Counted from the first letter of the stretch, positions 32,350-45,204 are shown. The stretch: 64,000 nt of DNA from Gaeumannomyces sp. JS-464 (GCA_002197995.1 NGZR01000005.1:2666001-2730000), one strand, 5' to 3'. Notes: generated from the letters alone by a model not told the origin. Translations and numbers: made by a program.

Positions 32350-35300
32350 TCAAGCGCCGTTTTGAACACCTCCGGGAGCAGGAGCCTGATTATCCGTGGA
32401 TTTTCCCTTGTCGTCGGCAGGGTCCTGTTTGGCATCACCAGAATCTTTCTTGTCGCGTCCGCTAGAGAGGAACATATCCCTGAACTGCGCGTTGCTCTTG
32501 GGCGCAACACCAGCCGCTCCATTCGTCGACGCAGCCGAAGGGCCTTGGCCGTTGGGCACCTGCCGCGGTGTGGCCGCTTTCACGAAGCCGAGTCCGCGCT
32601 TGGGCTTATTCTGGCCGAGCACAGGCCGATGGAGACGAGGAGGCGGCATCATTAGGCTGGCCGTCATCTTCTTCTCGCCACCATCGACAGCTGCCTTGTT
32701 CTCCAGGGGAGCCTTGCCTGCGGTGGCCGAAGGGCGGTCGATGCGGTCGGTGCGATGCTCGGCCTTCTCGGACAGCAGCTCCGCAACAGTACCGGTTCGG
32801 ATGGCGCGGCCGCTCAGCTCAGAGCCCTGGAGCGCGAGCTGCGCCTTGCCGACGGCCGCCTGGTCCTCCATCTCCACAATGGCCCCAGCATGATCCGGCC
32901 GGAGAATGAGCTTGGTCACAGTACCATGTTGCTCAACCAGCGCCCGCACACGAGCGTCATTGACCGTGTCCGGCAGGCCGAGCAGCGCGAACGTGCGGAG
33001 ATCGCGAGACGCTTTGCTCCCGTTTCCGCTCGGCCGGTCGGCGACCACACCCTCGGTCATGGCCACGTCCCTCTCCTTGTCGCTAGCGGAAGGGGGAGCT
33101 GGAGAGGTAGAGTTGACGGCGCGCGCGATTGGCTTGAAGTTAGTCACCTTGGTGATCTCGACTGTGAGAATGCTGCTGCGCATCTTGGCCATGTTGAGCT
33201 CTGCGGCTGCGGATTCAGCCTCGGATTTGGCCTCGAACACAACGAAGCCGGTGCCCTGAGACTTGCCCGCCATGTTGCGCAAGATTCGAACCGTCTGGAT
33301 CTTTCCATACTTGCCAAACAACTCTTTGACAGCCTCGTCGTCCGCATCGGTTGGCAGGTTCTGTACCTTGACTTCCCTCCCCTCCGAGGTCGCGCCCTCA
33401 CGTGCCTTCTTCTGCGCCGGGTTCGAGTACTTTGCACTTAGCTTGTACTTTCCGTCCAGCATCCGTCCGTCGAGCTTGGTGGCCGCCCCGGCGCCTTCGG
33501 GCTCGCGGAAGGTGACGTAGCAGAAGCGACGGTGCGTGTTGTACTTGAGGCTAGGCCAGCGCACATCGAGGATCTCACCGCAGTCGGCGAACAAGTTCCG
33601 AACGTAGGACTCGTCGGCCGTCGGCGGGTAGTTGGTAACGAATAGGGTCAGACCGTCTGCGGGCTTGACGCCAACAACCTGCTGTCCAAAGTATTTGCCG
33701 TCGCGCAGGAGGGCGGACCGAGCGTCGTCGGGTGAACGAAACTCGACAACGGCGACGGCGGATTGGCCATCATCGACCTTGCAGAGCAGAAGGTTATTGA
33801 CGTGGCCGTACTCACGGAAGTACTGCCGGACCCTGGTCTGTGTCGTGTCAGCCGGTAGGTTCGTGACGATGACGGACGTGTGCTCCCGGTCCCGCTTCTG
33901 GTAGCACCAGCCTGCGAGGACGAGTCCCCGTCGGCCTGGACAGTGGAGCAGGTCGCGTCATTCGCTTGGTTCCTGGCCCGCTTGTTCGCACCTTCTTCGG
34001 AGCGATCGGGTGTGTCCCCGCGCTTCCTCTTAGACACGGCCGAAGGCGAGCCTTGAGCCTCCGCTTCGGCCTGTTGCGTTGACGCCACGGCCGGGGCAGA
34101 CGCGGCGGCGTAGGCAGCAGCGGCAGCGGCAGCAGCAGCAGCAGCTTCGTCCTTCCGGCGCTGCTCCAGCTGCTTCTTGGTCCGATGCACAAAGTCGTAC
34201 GCTAGCCGCAGATTCTCGGGTGTCTCGTGGTCGTTGCAATGCTGCAGGTAGATCTCGATGACCCTCTCGGGCCAATCAAGATCCTTCCTCTTCAGAGCGC
34301 GTTGCAGCACATCGGTCGCGTGGGCAGGCGACCGCGGTGAAGCCCTTGGCGGGAGCGAGGGGCCCGGGGTCGGACTGCGCCGCTTGCCCTTCTCAGCCTG
34401 GAAAACTTGGATCTCCCATCCGTAGTATTGCAGCCAAAAGTTGTAGCTAGCAGCGTAGAGCGGTTTCTCGGCAAGCCTCATCCACTGAGCGCGAGCCTCC
34501 TCGATAGCGCCATGCTTCTCAGTGAGGTAGCCGATCAGGACCCGCTCGAGGCGGAAGTCAGGATCACCCACGTAGGCGTTACCGAATCGGCGCTCACCCC
34601 ACACCTGCACGGCCTCGAGCGCAGCAAGAAGACCCGAGTCGGCAAGGTCAGTCGTCTCCTCGGATGCGGCCGGGTCCAGGGCCGACCGCTTCAGGTAGCC
34701 GCACCACGCGGCGTACATCTCGACGACCCCGACCATGCCGTCGCGATCCAGCTGGGAGTTGTCCGTTGCTGCGTGCTTGATCCTCTCCATGGCTGAGAAG
34801 GATAAGCCGGCCTCCTCTGCACTCAGGATGTAACGCGCCCAGAGTGGGCCGGACCAGGGACAATGGGATACGGCGCCCTGCAGCACAGAAGGACTACTTG
34901 GGATGATCTGCAACATGTCGGGGTCGCGCGTCTCGGGACTACTAAACCGGTGGTAGAGTGTTGAGACAAAGACAGCATAGTCGGCCCAGGTGGTCTCGTC
35001 AGTGGCAAGGACGCCGGTGAGGGCTCGCGAGAAGAGGCCCATGGCTATCTCGATGGCGAGCTTGGGGTTCTTTTTCTCCCGGATGGCACTGGCGATCTCG
35101 AACTGTAGGTAGTCCTTCATGGCGGCGCGCTGAGCGTCTAGGTCGCCTGCGCTGGCGGCCCTGGCCAGCTTTGTCTCGTACGGATCACGCTTCTCGTAGA
35201 GGTCTCGTGCAGACTGGGAGCGCGCCGAGATGTCCTTCATGGAGCTCTCCCAGGCAGTGTGGTTGTACTCGGATAGGAAGGTGGAGTAAGCCTGCGAGGT

Positions 35301-35827
35301 CTCAGCCCAGGTGGAATGGGGATTCAAGAGGCGATTGCGGAAGAGGTGAGTGATGCGCTTAACACCCTCGGCGGTTTTGGTACGTGATAGGAGCTCCATC
35401 TCCCTGGCGATCCATCGGTTCCAGAGCTCATGGCTGTCGCCCAGGCGGTATTGGGTGGCATCGTGGCCTTCCTGCCAGACACGCAGGGCAGAATCAAGAG
35501 AGAGTATCTCGCGTGCCGTCTGAAGCTCCTCGGCGGGCCACGTCCATGGGATCTGGTGGAGGGGTGTTGGCAGCTCTGATAGAGGGACCAAAAGTACTCG
35601 CAGTAAGCCAGCCATATCCGCAGGCTGCCGGGCTCGGCCGTTGTGGCCTTTTTGTACAGCTCGAGGATCTGGATGCGGGCCTCGAGGTCGCGCGCGTGCT
35701 GCTTCTGCTGGTCGATGTAGTCGACCCAGCTATCCTCGCCGATAGGTGGTGCCGATGGAGGGGACCGGGGCGGGACCGAGGTCGGCGGCGCGCTCGCGCT
35801 GTTTGCTTCTCGGATTCTGTCGTTCAT
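32350..35827 (-). CDS. prp24: Prp24/SART3-type U4/U6 snRNP assembly factor, frame-broken
   Basis: This protein binds U6 snRNA and promotes U4/U6 annealing in spliceosome recycling. The N terminus (MNDRIREANS from 35827) leads into HAT (half-TPR) repeats (WVDYIDQQKQHARDLEARIQ, IWLAYCEYFW and more) to about residue 560, then a Lys/Gln/Ala-rich linker with poly-Ala. Four RRMs follow: SVIVTNLPADTTQTRVRQYF, LTLFVTNYPPTADESYVRN, VKVQNLPTDADDEAVKELFG and FALLGLPDTVNDARVRALVE. The Lsm-binding C-terminal motif (NAQFRDMFLSSG) is present, followed by an extra tail of about 35 residues. Frame breaks lie at about 35560-35590 and about 33905. Adding one base at each gives about 1159 residues in one exon. 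Since the gene should be essential, assembly error is the likely cause. Confidence 0.88.
34095..34146 (-). repeat. GCN/GCA repeat coding poly-Ala
   Basis: A trinucleotide array (GGCAGCGGCAGC..., AGCAGCAGC) encodes a run of Ala in the linker between the HAT repeats and RRMs of Prp24. Confidence 0.8.
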
Positions 35828-38450
35828 CGTGAGCGGGTGGCCGAGGGCGAAAAATGAGTCGGATCTGCTATCTCCGGGGCGCGGCGCGGCGCGCAACACC
35901 AGAGGCCAGAGCAAGCCTTGGCGAGCTCACGAACCAGAGCAATCCCTAACCACCCACTTCCAAGTTGGCGACAGAGTAGAAGGGACCATCTGCCTGGCGC
36001 TGGCGACGGCGGTGTTCGGGGTCGAAAAGGAATGTGGTGGTGGATGTGGTGGTGCTGCCTGGGACCAGCGCAACTTTTTTTTTTGTCCAGGCTGGGACCG
36101 ACGATCGCGCAGGTTCAGGGTCGCAGAGACAAGTCAGCAAAGAGTTGCGGCAAGTCAAGACGAAGAAGCGTTTTGAGGCAGACACCCTTGGCGGCCTCGC
36201 CTGAGTGGTCTAAATTATTGTTTGGATTAGGAGAGAAAAATTCCAAGGCGGAATTCGGCCCCGGCTCGCCCAGCCCCAAGGTGGCCGCAAGGGCGGCCGG
36301 CTTTCAGGGCGCCGGACTTGAATACAGTACGAGCCCACGCAGCACAACCTTCTGCCGTGGCTGCTGTCTGCAGGGCCTGCGGGGACCGTGTGCGATCTGC
36401 CCCAAAAAGCGTCCAGGCGGGGCCATGCATCCCACCTACCGTCCGGTGCCATTCCAGGCCACACAGTGTGACGCCCACCCGGCGTCTGCTGCTGCCCTGT
36501 GTGGCCTTTTGGGGGTCCTTCCTTTTGAGCCACCTGTAACGGATGGAGCACTCTTTCTGGGGCCAACGCAACCGCAAGCCAGCCGAGCGACGAGCCAGGG
36601 GGGCCCGCCTTCCCCATCCGTAGCCTGGGGGATTCGATCCAGACGACAGCGAAAGATGGGCGGGTGGGCTGGTCCGGGCAATAACACGCAGTTACCCGGC
36701 GACATTGACTTTGCGCGGTCGTGATATGGCCGGGACGCAGCGATATTGAGAGCGTGCCGCGTCCATTTCTCACCCCATTGCCGACGCAACTCTGGCGGAT
36801 GGCGGGGCGAAAATCGTGCGCACGCCTCGGGCGGCTGCTGATGCAGCTCTGGCGATCACAATGCAGGCCATTTTGGGCAAGCCTGGCGAGATACACGGCG
36901 TGACTGCTCCCTGCTCCTGGCCAGACTCAGTGCTGAGCCGTCTACAGCCTCGGGCCAAACATGGAGCTTGCTATGAAATAAAAACTGGAGCGCCGGCCGA
37001 TCCTCCCTCAGCCCGTCGTGGGCCGCAAAGCGCTAACCAAGCCCAGCTGAGAAGCGCCTCGACACGGCCAAGACAGAAAATCAGGAGTCGCGACAGGTCT
37101 CGCTGGAGCCAAACCAAAGGCCGGGGAAAGGCTCGAGGGAGAGACGTGGCCCAGACAAAAGGGGTCCATCGATGGAACCTCCAGACTGCTTCGGCCGGGT
37201 GAACAAGAAGATCAGCAGAGCGCTGGAGCAAGCCACGAATGGTCTAGCCCCTGATAGACCGGCCAGCCTTCGGTTCTTCGGAGGGCTTGTTTGATGAAAT
37301 GACGACACGGTACAAGGCATTTTATTCCTAAGCTTTTTTCTTTCTTTCTTGTTCCTCCTGAGGTGACATCGGGTAATGGAATTGGGCCCCGAAATTTCGG
37401 GCAAGCCTGGGTCGTCTGTCCCCCGCATCGAACGAGATCTTGGAAATTAAAGACTTCATCCATCAATGTTCTTCCAACCCTGCTATGCACGCTCACCTTT
37501 TCTCTAGGCTAGCTCATCATGAGTATCCATTACGAGGCCTCTCGCTTGTTGTTCGTTCGCGGAGCCGGGGACCTTCTCCCGGGGCTAGGCCTCAAGGCAC
37601 CATCCTGTCGAGGATATTAATGGGTCGGCCCTTCGTGTTTGATCGCGTTTGTTCCTTTTGGGTCGTGCCGATCTTGCCGAATGACTGCCTGCCCCTGCCA
37701 TCCCGTCCCGTCGGCCTGATTTGAAGGATTCCGTATTCACATTTGTAAGGGATCCGTTTAGCAATCGATACGAAGCAGCGGAGGCACACGCGAGACACAT
37801 TGAACATGCACCTGATTTTCCAGTTTTGTGCAGCCCCAGTAATGCGCGCCAAGCACGCGACTTTTTCTCGCCGGTTCAGCTATCCCCGGATTTGGCGGGA
37901 ATGGTGTGATTCTGGTCCAGGAGCGCTGCAGCCAGCCCAGCAGCGGCACAATGACGACGTGGAAAGGGCGTGACTCCAACGGCAGCAGAACAAACGCACA
38001 GTAGACGCGCCCGAATCAAGTGCGCAGTGCGTCAACAGCCCCAGGGCTAGGCGGGCCGACCAGGGACTGCCGGCATCGTTGGCGCGCATGCCGAGGCCGA
38101 GATCCGGTCGCCAAGTGACACCTTGCAGAGCGGCCGTCGGTCTGATAAATCTAAGCGTGATCCTGGAGCGCTGCCCCAGGATCAGGGCGGCCTCACGACC
38201 CGCAAACATTGGACATATGTACCCTGTATTTCCGAGAAAATTGTCCCCGCCAATCGATTCTTCCGTCCTGCATCTGTCAAACGTCACATTTCTACCAACA
38301 GCCCCCGATCCCGTTATCCTGGGATGTCGTATCATCCGCCGTGTCCGCACAAACGGGGAGTCCACACCACGAAGACAGACCGTGTCTCGCCTACTCTATT
38401 CCCCTCGTGTTTGGTGGCCCTGAAGGACTTGCCCCAGCAGCGAACCCGAC
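35828..38450. other. Long intergenic region (2.6 kb)
   Basis: Many overlapping frames but none with a recognisable domain or good splice structure. No tRNA, repeat or mobile element identified. Confidence 0.45.
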
Positions 38451-40363
38451 TCACGACACGGACGGGGCGGCGGGGGCTCCAGACCTGCGCTTGGCAACCT
38501 CGGCCATAGCCCTTTCCACGGCGGCAGCGCGGACGGCCTTCGCGCGGCTCTGCAGATCCGCTGGCACCGACGGATCATACGCATCCAGGTCCGGTAGCGT
38601 GTGATTCCGCAGCCGGTGGTCCGCGTAGCCCCAACGCCGACCTGTTTGCGAACTAGGCTTGGCAGGGAGACGGGATCGTCGAAAAAATCCAAAAATAAAG
38701 AGTTTGTGTAACCGCCTACCGTCAATGCTGGTACATACACCGGCAGCTGCGCATCGTCGAACTTTCCACTGCCTGGGTCAGCAGGGATCGTCGACGGCGC
38801 AAATGGGCCGCCGTCGCCGCGCCCGACGGGGCTGTTCCCAGCGACGCTGGCGGAGGCACAAGCGATGGTGTCTTGGGGACCAGAACGTGAGGGATCTGAG
38901 AAAGTGACCACATGATGGAGAAGGAGTAGTAGTTGTCGTATGCGAACAAATCTGCAGACTCCAGCATCAGTCTCGACGAGGCAGGCTCACAGCGGTGAAT
39001 ATTGTCTCGGGTGCGAAATGTGCTAACTTACCGACCCACTGCGCATCAAGTCTGTTCGCTTGCCAGGCTCCAAGGATCTTGGTAGCATCCACAAAGCCTG
39101 TGTAACAAAAGGTGAGTTAAAATGGATGCTTTTGGCGATAGGGGGACAACAGTCCTCAGAAATAGTCATCAATTCGTACCTTGCTGATTTCCTTGCCCGT
39201 TCAGAGAATCGAACATCAGCGCAGCCAAGGCGCGGAACTCAGGGGTTGGTTGATGTGATGTAGGGTCGACAAGATACCACTTCTGGCTAGGCGGCAGTGG
39301 TGTAGCCGCCGCCGCAGTCGAGGTGTAGGGAGGTGGAGTGCTTGTCGCAGTGGAAGCACCGAGGCCAAGCGCACCCATAGAATGGGCTAAGGGGTCCGCG
39401 GCCGGGGCAGATGCCGGAGGCGGGGACGCTGCAGGTGCCGAAGTGGCAGGCTGAGCGGGTGGATACGGTGAGGGAGCCTGGCCATAGGGACTTGGCTGCT
39501 GCTGCTGATGCGGCGGCGGCGGCTGGACAGGCTGGCTATGTGAGCTGGGCTGCTGGTGCTGATGCTGTTGATGCGGTGGCGGCGACTGGACCGGCTGGCT
39601 GTATGAGTTGGGCTGCTGCTGCTGCTGCTGCTGCTGCTGATGCTGCTGCTCCTGATGCGGCGGCGGCGACTGGGCCGGCTGCGCGGGGGTCTGGCCTGGT
39701 TGTGGTTGTTGGTGTTGTGGCTGCCCGTAAGCAGGCTGACCATAGCCTGGCTGGCCATACATGCCAGAGGCTGGGTGTTGTTGATAGGCACTCGCATGAC
39801 CCGTTATAACGGTTGAATTTGCCGTCAGCTTGCTACTTAAAGGTCTGGATGTAGGGCCTTCCGCTCGCGAACGCCTGGTTTACTTGTCCCAGGAGACTGC
39901 CCTGCTGCGGCCCTGTGCCCGGATACCCTTGTGCCGGATATCCCTGGGGTGGAGCGGCATTTGCCGGGGCACCGACCCCGGGAGCGAACCCGGGAGAGTG
40001 GGGAGCCCCACCGGGCCCGGGAGGCGTGGTGACCGGAGCTCCGGTCGGCCCCTGTCCCGGAGAACCTGCGGGGGGCTGGCCATATGGACTTTGAGCCCCC
40101 AGAGGCGATGGGGTATGCCCCGATGCCGGAGGCTGGTGTTGATACGGTTGCCCATAGGCGTGTGGCGCAGGCTGCTGCTGCTGCTGCTGCGGATTGTACG
40201 GCGGGTAGGGCGGGGGATGTTGCTGAGGGGGCTGCTGCCACTGACCCTGGCCTTGCTGCGGCGGCGGCTGCTGTTGATACGGAGCAGACGGGTTCCCTGT
40301 AGACCAGCCTTCCGCTGGCGATGGCGCAGAGCCAGACACGGGAGGGGCTTGGGGATGGGACAT
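38451..40363 (-). CDS. Gln/Pro-rich protein with conserved C-terminal domain, four exons
   Basis: Exons are 40363-39837, 39790-39180, 39097-39032 and 38951-38451. The introns are 46, 82 and 80 nt with GT...AG borders. The first half is low complexity (QQQPPPQQGQGQWQQPPQQH, poly-Gln, GYGQPAYGQP). The structured part begins KWYLVDPTSHQPTPEFRALA and continues through FVDATKILGAWQANRLDAQW, DLFAYDNYYSFSIMWSLSQI, LPVYVPALTVGGYTNSLFLD and YADHRLRNHTLPDLDAYDPS to a TGA at 38451. Two frame breaks (about 38845 and 38637) need one base each, giving about 568 residues. I do not recognise the family. Low-complexity N terminus plus folded C terminus suggests an RNA-granule or signalling adaptor, but no function is claimed. 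It shares a 420-bp divergent promoter with ubp14. Confidence 0.7.
39614..39650 (-). repeat. CTG/CAG repeat coding poly-Gln
   Basis: (CTG)n with interruptions on the + strand encodes runs of Gln in the Q/P-rich protein; a shorter one lies at about 40171-40190. Confidence 0.85.
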
Positions 40364-40782
40364 TCTGCTCCGTTGCTTGGCACTCAACTCCGTCAAAGAT
40401 GTCGCAGCAAGAGATGTGAAAAGCGGGGGAGTTCAGGTGGATGTAATTCCTGCCCGCCAACCCGGGTCCTGCTGGTTCCATTGCTTAAGGTTGCCTCCAA
40501 GTCTGGCCGTCATCCGTAGCTCCGTTCCTCCAGCTTTCAGCCCCACCGGACGAATTGCGGGGGTCGCCGCTGTTATAAGGTGGCAGCACATGCAGTAACT
40601 GCGCGGCCACACCTACGTAAGCGAGGAGCTCCATGGAAACGGCCGACAGGAGTTGGCTCCAGCTCAGATTTATCAGCTCCTCCCTTTCAAATTTCCGTCG
40701 TTCTTTTTCTTCTTCACAGAGACTGGCATCACGATCTCTCTCAGCCAAGCTCAAATCCTCTGGATCTTAGCGGCTAGTCAAG
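40364..40782. promoter_or_regulatory. Bidirectional promoter region
   Basis: A 419-bp gap between two divergent start codons (40363 minus, 40783 plus). It carries a pyrimidine-rich stretch (TTCTTTTTCTTCTTC, about 40703-40717) towards the + gene. No other gene fits in it, so it must hold both promoters. Confidence 0.6.
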
Positions 40783-43422
40783 ATGGCGTGCTCCCACTTG
40801 GAGGCCCTCAGTGTGTACCCCGCCGAGCTCTTCAGTCTCGTCGACCCTGTGAGCTGTGACTTCAAAACGGCGTTGCTAACCTTTGGCCTTTAGACTTGCG
40901 GGCTCCGACACCCGCGCAATCAGTCTACAGAGAGGATTGCACCCAGTGCTTTGACTCCATTGTGTGTTGATCCCCATCCCGTTCTCCCCGGCCCTCCGTA
41001 GATACGGCGAGCGCTTCTTGGGGCATGTGAAGCTGACGGACGCAGGATGACCCCAAAGGTCTCGATGTCTGCCTCCAGTGCTTCAACGGAGGCTGCACTG
41101 GCGAGCGGCACCACGCGAAGCTGCACAATGTTGTCTGGGGCCATCCCATCGTTCTCAACGTTCGCCGCACCCGCAAATTCGTCGACCGCGACGAGCCCCC
41201 TCCCAAGATGTCCAAGCTCGCTATCGCCGCCGAGACCGAGGCCGACCGCTACACTACGACACTAGCAGTGAAGTGTCTCGAGTGCGATGTAGAGCTTGAT
41301 AAGAACCACGAGAAGCTGGCAAAGGCGGTCGAAGGTGTCATGAGCGCGAACACCTTTTCGCGGAAAGAGGAGGTCAAGGCCTGGGAGCAGGAGTTGACGA
41401 GCTGCGAACATATTCTCCTCCTCCAGCAAGAAGACCCTAGGCAGATCGCCTCCGGCGATCTGGGGGCCTGCTCTAAATGCGACCTTAAAGAGAACCTCTG
41501 GATCTGCCTTCAATGTGGCAATCTCGGATGTGGCCGTGCCCAGTTCGGCGGTGTCGGTGGCAACTCCCACGCTCTGGCGCATGCCAACGAGTCCGGCCAT
41601 GGAGTAGCTGTGAAACTCGGCTCCATTACCCCGAGGGCACCGCCGATGTCTACTGCTACACCTGCGACGATGAGCGCATCGACGAGAACCTGGGCGCGCA
41701 CCTAGCCAACTACGGCATTCTCCTGGCTGAGCGGGAGAAGACTGAGAAGAGCTTGACCGAGATGCAGATCGAGCAGAACTTGAAGTGGGAGTTCTCCATG
41801 ACCACCGAGGATGGCAAGGAGCTCAAACCCATTTTTGGGCCTGGTCTGACCGGCCTCAAGAATCTTGGCAACAGCTGTTACCTAGCCAGTATCCTCCAAT
41901 GCCTCTTCCAGATGGAGTCCTTCCAGAAGAGGTACGGTCAAGTCACTCAAGATCTGGCCGGAATCCAGGACCCCGCCCAGGATCTTGAGACTCAGCTACG
42001 CAAGGTGGGTGATGGTTTGCTGTCTGGTCGCTACTCAAAGCCAGACACGGACGTCGTGGTGTCAGAGCACTCCACCGAGATTCCCCACCAAAAGGGCCTT
42101 CAGCCGTCGATGCTCAAGCATCTTATCGGCCGCGGACACGAGGAGTTTTCGACGATGCGACAGCAGGACGCCTTCGAGCTGCTCCAGCACCTCATCAAGA
42201 TGATCACACGTTCTAAGCACCCCTCGCCGGCGGACGACCCGACCCTCCCATTCCGTTTCATCCTGGAGCAGCGACTACAGTGCCTTTCCTGCAAAAAGGT
42301 TCGGTATACCACCAACGAGCAAGACAGTATCTTCATCGATGTGCCGCTCGAGAAGCTCCCTGGGGCTGAGGGAGGGAACAGGGACCCCAATACTGGTAGC
42401 TCCTACAAGCCCGTTACGCTTACCGAGTGTCTTGATCGACTCACTGGCGAGGAGACTGTTGAGCTCACCTGCTCCGCTTGTGGCAGCAAGGGCGGCTACA
42501 GCAAGAGGTCTCTCTTCAAGACGCTTCCCAAGGTGCTGGTGGTAAATGCTCGGAAGATGACCGTCGTCAACTGGGTTCCAGTCAAGGTTGACGTTCCAGT
42601 GATTGTGAACGATGACCCCTACTTGCTGGATCAGTACCTATCCAAGGGCCAGCAGGCTGACGAGGAGTCGCTACCCGAGGATGCTGGCTCTTCGGGAAGC
42701 GGATCCGCGCCCGCGTTTGTGCCCAATGCCGAGGCACTCGCGCAGCTCGAGGCCATGGGCTTTCCACGGAATAGGTGTGAGAAGGGGCTTCACGCCACGG
42801 GCAATGGTGACGCGAATGCTGCTATGGAGTGGCTCTTCCAGCACATGGAGGACCCAGATATTGACGAGCCCCTGGTTATTCCATCGGCTGGCGGTGGTAG
42901 TGGTGGCGGCGGCGCCTTCTCCGCAGATCCGTCGTCGATCGAGATGCTAGGCGCGATGGGCTTTGATGAGAAGAAGTCGACCAAGGCGCTCAAGGAGACA
43001 GGCGGGAACGTCGAACGCGCCGTTGAGTGGCTGTTCAGCCATCCGGAGGACGACGGAACTATGGAGCCTGAGGCCGAGGGCACTGGGTCCGAGCGGCCGC
43101 CCGCGGGCAGCGGCGACACACCGGCCAAGTTCCAGCTCCAAAGCATTGTCTGTCACAAGGGGACGAGTATCCATGCAGGGTAAGCGGATGTTTGCCATCT
43201 AGACGATGGATCCCCTACTCGTCGGTGTGCTGTGATTACTGACATTCTCAATCCCCTATAACCAGGCACTATGTCGCCTTCATCCACAAGCAGTTGGAGA
43301 AGGAGGGCAGCCCATCTTGGGTTCTCTTCAACGACGAGAAGGTCGTTCAGGTGGTGGACGTTGAGGAGATGAAGAAGTTCGCATACGTCTACTTCTTCAA
43401 TCGCCCTGATACCACCTCGTGA
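40783..43422 (+). CDS. ubp14: Ubiquitin C-terminal hydrolase Ubp14/USP5, four exons
   Basis: This deubiquitinase disassembles free polyubiquitin chains. Exons are 40783-40810, 40894-40961, 41046-43179 and 43266-43422; introns of 83, 84 and 86 nt. The first donor (GTGTGT at 40811) was chosen because it alone keeps phase into LRAPTPAQSVYREDCTQCFD. Domains in order: a variant N-terminal zinc finger, the ZnF-UBP (CSKCDLKENLWICLQCGNLG then HALAHANESGH), the catalytic Cys box (LGNSCYLASILQCLF), two UBA domains (ALAQLEAMGFPRNRCEKGL and IEMLGAMGFDEKKSTKAL) between the USP halves, and the His box in the last exon (HYVAFIHKQ). The frame breaks at 41629-41632, where CCCC must be CCCCC to read SITPEGTADVYCYTCDDERI. 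About 795 residues, normal for the family. Confidence 0.92.
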
Positions 43423-44043
43423 GAACCTAGTCCGGAGGAGTTCTGAAAGTCGTCAAGAGGGAGTAAGCCGTCATTATCCCGATTCGACTCGCTTCCTGAC
43501 ATAAGTGGTTCAGAGGTCCGTCGTGGCGTTCTGTATAGCTGTGTTGCAGTCGAGAGGTCCGAGGATTCGCACGTTATGAATTTAGAGAGTTAGGAAGATG
43601 ATAGAACGGTAGCACAAAGGCTCATAGCCGGCAAGTAGCCACGGCCCCAGCGAAGGTCAGTGTAGTAGGTGAATCACCATGTATCACAGCGCCCGGGAAT
43701 GCCAGGGCAGCACAAGAAGAAATAATAAGAGGTCGTCCTGCGCCTTTCTGTGATATGACCGAGTCGATTGCTGGCTGGAATAGCAGATGACGACCCCAGC
43801 AGATATGCACAGTATTCATTTAACCCTAACTCCGCGATGTCTGTCCAAGCCTGTATCATGGACATGGTAGATATAGGTCGTAATATACGTTTTTCTAGAA
43901 ACCCCACACGTCATCCTGGATCCAGTCGCCTGGTAGCATATCCACGAGCTAGGCCGACTGTTTCATGAAGCCTCAAAAGGCAGCCTCCCTCTCCCACATC
44001 CTCGGCCCAGCTCCCCGCCGCAGCCGAGACGTGTGACCCCGGG
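43423..44043. other. Intergenic between convergent genes
   Basis: 3' regions of ubp14 and mad2. No gene seen. Confidence 0.5.
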
Positions 44044-45204
44044 CTACTCGGTCAGCCTGTAGCTCACCAAGGTGTCGACGCGGTGGCTGGCGGTGCTGAA
44101 GCCGCGCAGCTGGACGCGCTCGCCGTTCTCGATCTCCTTGGCGTCGCTGTCGCCCCACTCGACGGGCACCTCGGAGTCGGCGTCGGCGTAGACGAGCACG
44201 TTGAAGGTGCAGTCGCCGCCAGCTGGGGCAGGAAGGTGACTGAGGCCGTGATCTGGCGGAAGATGGCCGCGATCTCGGCCTGGATCTCGGCCTCAGTCTT
44301 TTCGGCGGCGGCGGCGGCGGCGGCAGCTCCTGCTCCTGCACCTCGGCATTCTCCTGGCCGCCGGCGCCTGCTGCTGCTGCCGTTGCTGCTGCGGCTTTGG
44401 AGGAGCGGCTGCTGCTCTTGGACGACTTGCCGCCAAAGATCTGCACGTCAAACTGCCACCGCTCGACGTGCTCGCCCGTGTCCTTGTCCGTGATGACGAT
44501 GACGAGCTTGGAGATCTTGCCCTTGACCATCCACCTGTCCAGCTGGCCCATTATCTTCTTGATGTATGCCTTGACCTGGTCGTCGGCCGAGACTGTTTCG
44601 CGGTGCGGCGTCGTAGTGTCAGTGGTCGTGTACGCATGTCTTCCCCTTTCTTCTACCCAGGCGTGACCTCTCTATCGAGGGCTCGGGGCTGCCGGTTCGA
44701 ACATGGAGGGGATAGAGGCATCGTACCGAGCATGTTGAGGCCATATTTCTTGACTCTGGAGATGTGCGCCGAGTGTCAGTCCAGAGGTCTGGGTTGACTG
44801 CCGACAGATGGGCAGGAGGGGGAGACGGAAGAAGGGCGCTGACGCTGTAAAGTCTTCAGCGGGATAGACGCCACGCTGGAATCTGTGTGCGCAATGCGGC
44901 CATTAGTTTCGGCTCGCGGAGTCGGTTCAAGGTCTCTCTCTCTCTCTCTCTGGGTCGTCGGATAGCCGTACAGAATGGTATGGATAGAATATTGGAACTA
45001 CAAGGTTTGCGCCGATATCGCATTTAGCACACCGCCCGCGGCGCCGACCGTCATCGAAGCGGGAGCGGTAGGGACGGCGCATAAACCTACAAACTCGGCC
45101 ACCAGCTTCGCGCTGCCTTTGAGCGACAGCTTGTGGACCTTGGAGTCGTCCTTCTCCTTCTCCTTCTCCCTCTCCTTCACCTTCTTCTTGTCTGCGGACG
45201 ACAT
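44044..45204 (-). CDS. mad2: Mad2 spindle checkpoint protein (HORMA), five exons
   Basis: Mad2 inhibits the anaphase-promoting complex through Cdc20 when kinetochores are unattached. Exons are 45204-45091, 44997-44972 (26 nt), 44882-44844 (39 nt), 44755-44727 (29 nt) and 44592-44044. Joined they read KLSLKGSAKLVAEFFQYSIH, ILFQRGVYPAEDFTAVKKYG, ADDQVKAYIKKIMGQLDRWM, KLVIVITDKDTGEHVERWQF, then, after a Ser/Ala/Gln/Pro insertion unusual for the family, EAEIQAEIAAIFRQITASVT and the safety-belt end (FSTASHRVDTLVSYRLTE). The donor of the third intron (GTCAGC) is weak. Two frame breaks (about 44303 and 44218) need one G each; the protein is then about 252 residues. The insertion (about 44320-44430) contains a CCG array coding poly-Pro. 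Confidence 0.9.
44933..44951. repeat. (TC)n microsatellite
   Basis: About nine TC dinucleotides inside the second intron of mad2. Confidence 0.9.

Noticed and set aside
36180..36220. tRNA-like GGCGGCCTCGCCTGAGTGGTCTAA
   Set aside because: Resembles a D-arm, but no anticodon arm or T-arm (GGTTCGANNCC) follows at the right distance.
35918..38423. Several 100-270 codon frames between prp24 and the Q/P-rich gene
   Set aside because: They overlap on both strands, have no recognisable motif and no consistent splice structure.
44685..44705. GGTTCGAA possible tRNA T-loop
   Set aside because: The flanking bases cannot form a T-stem, and it lies in an intron of mad2.
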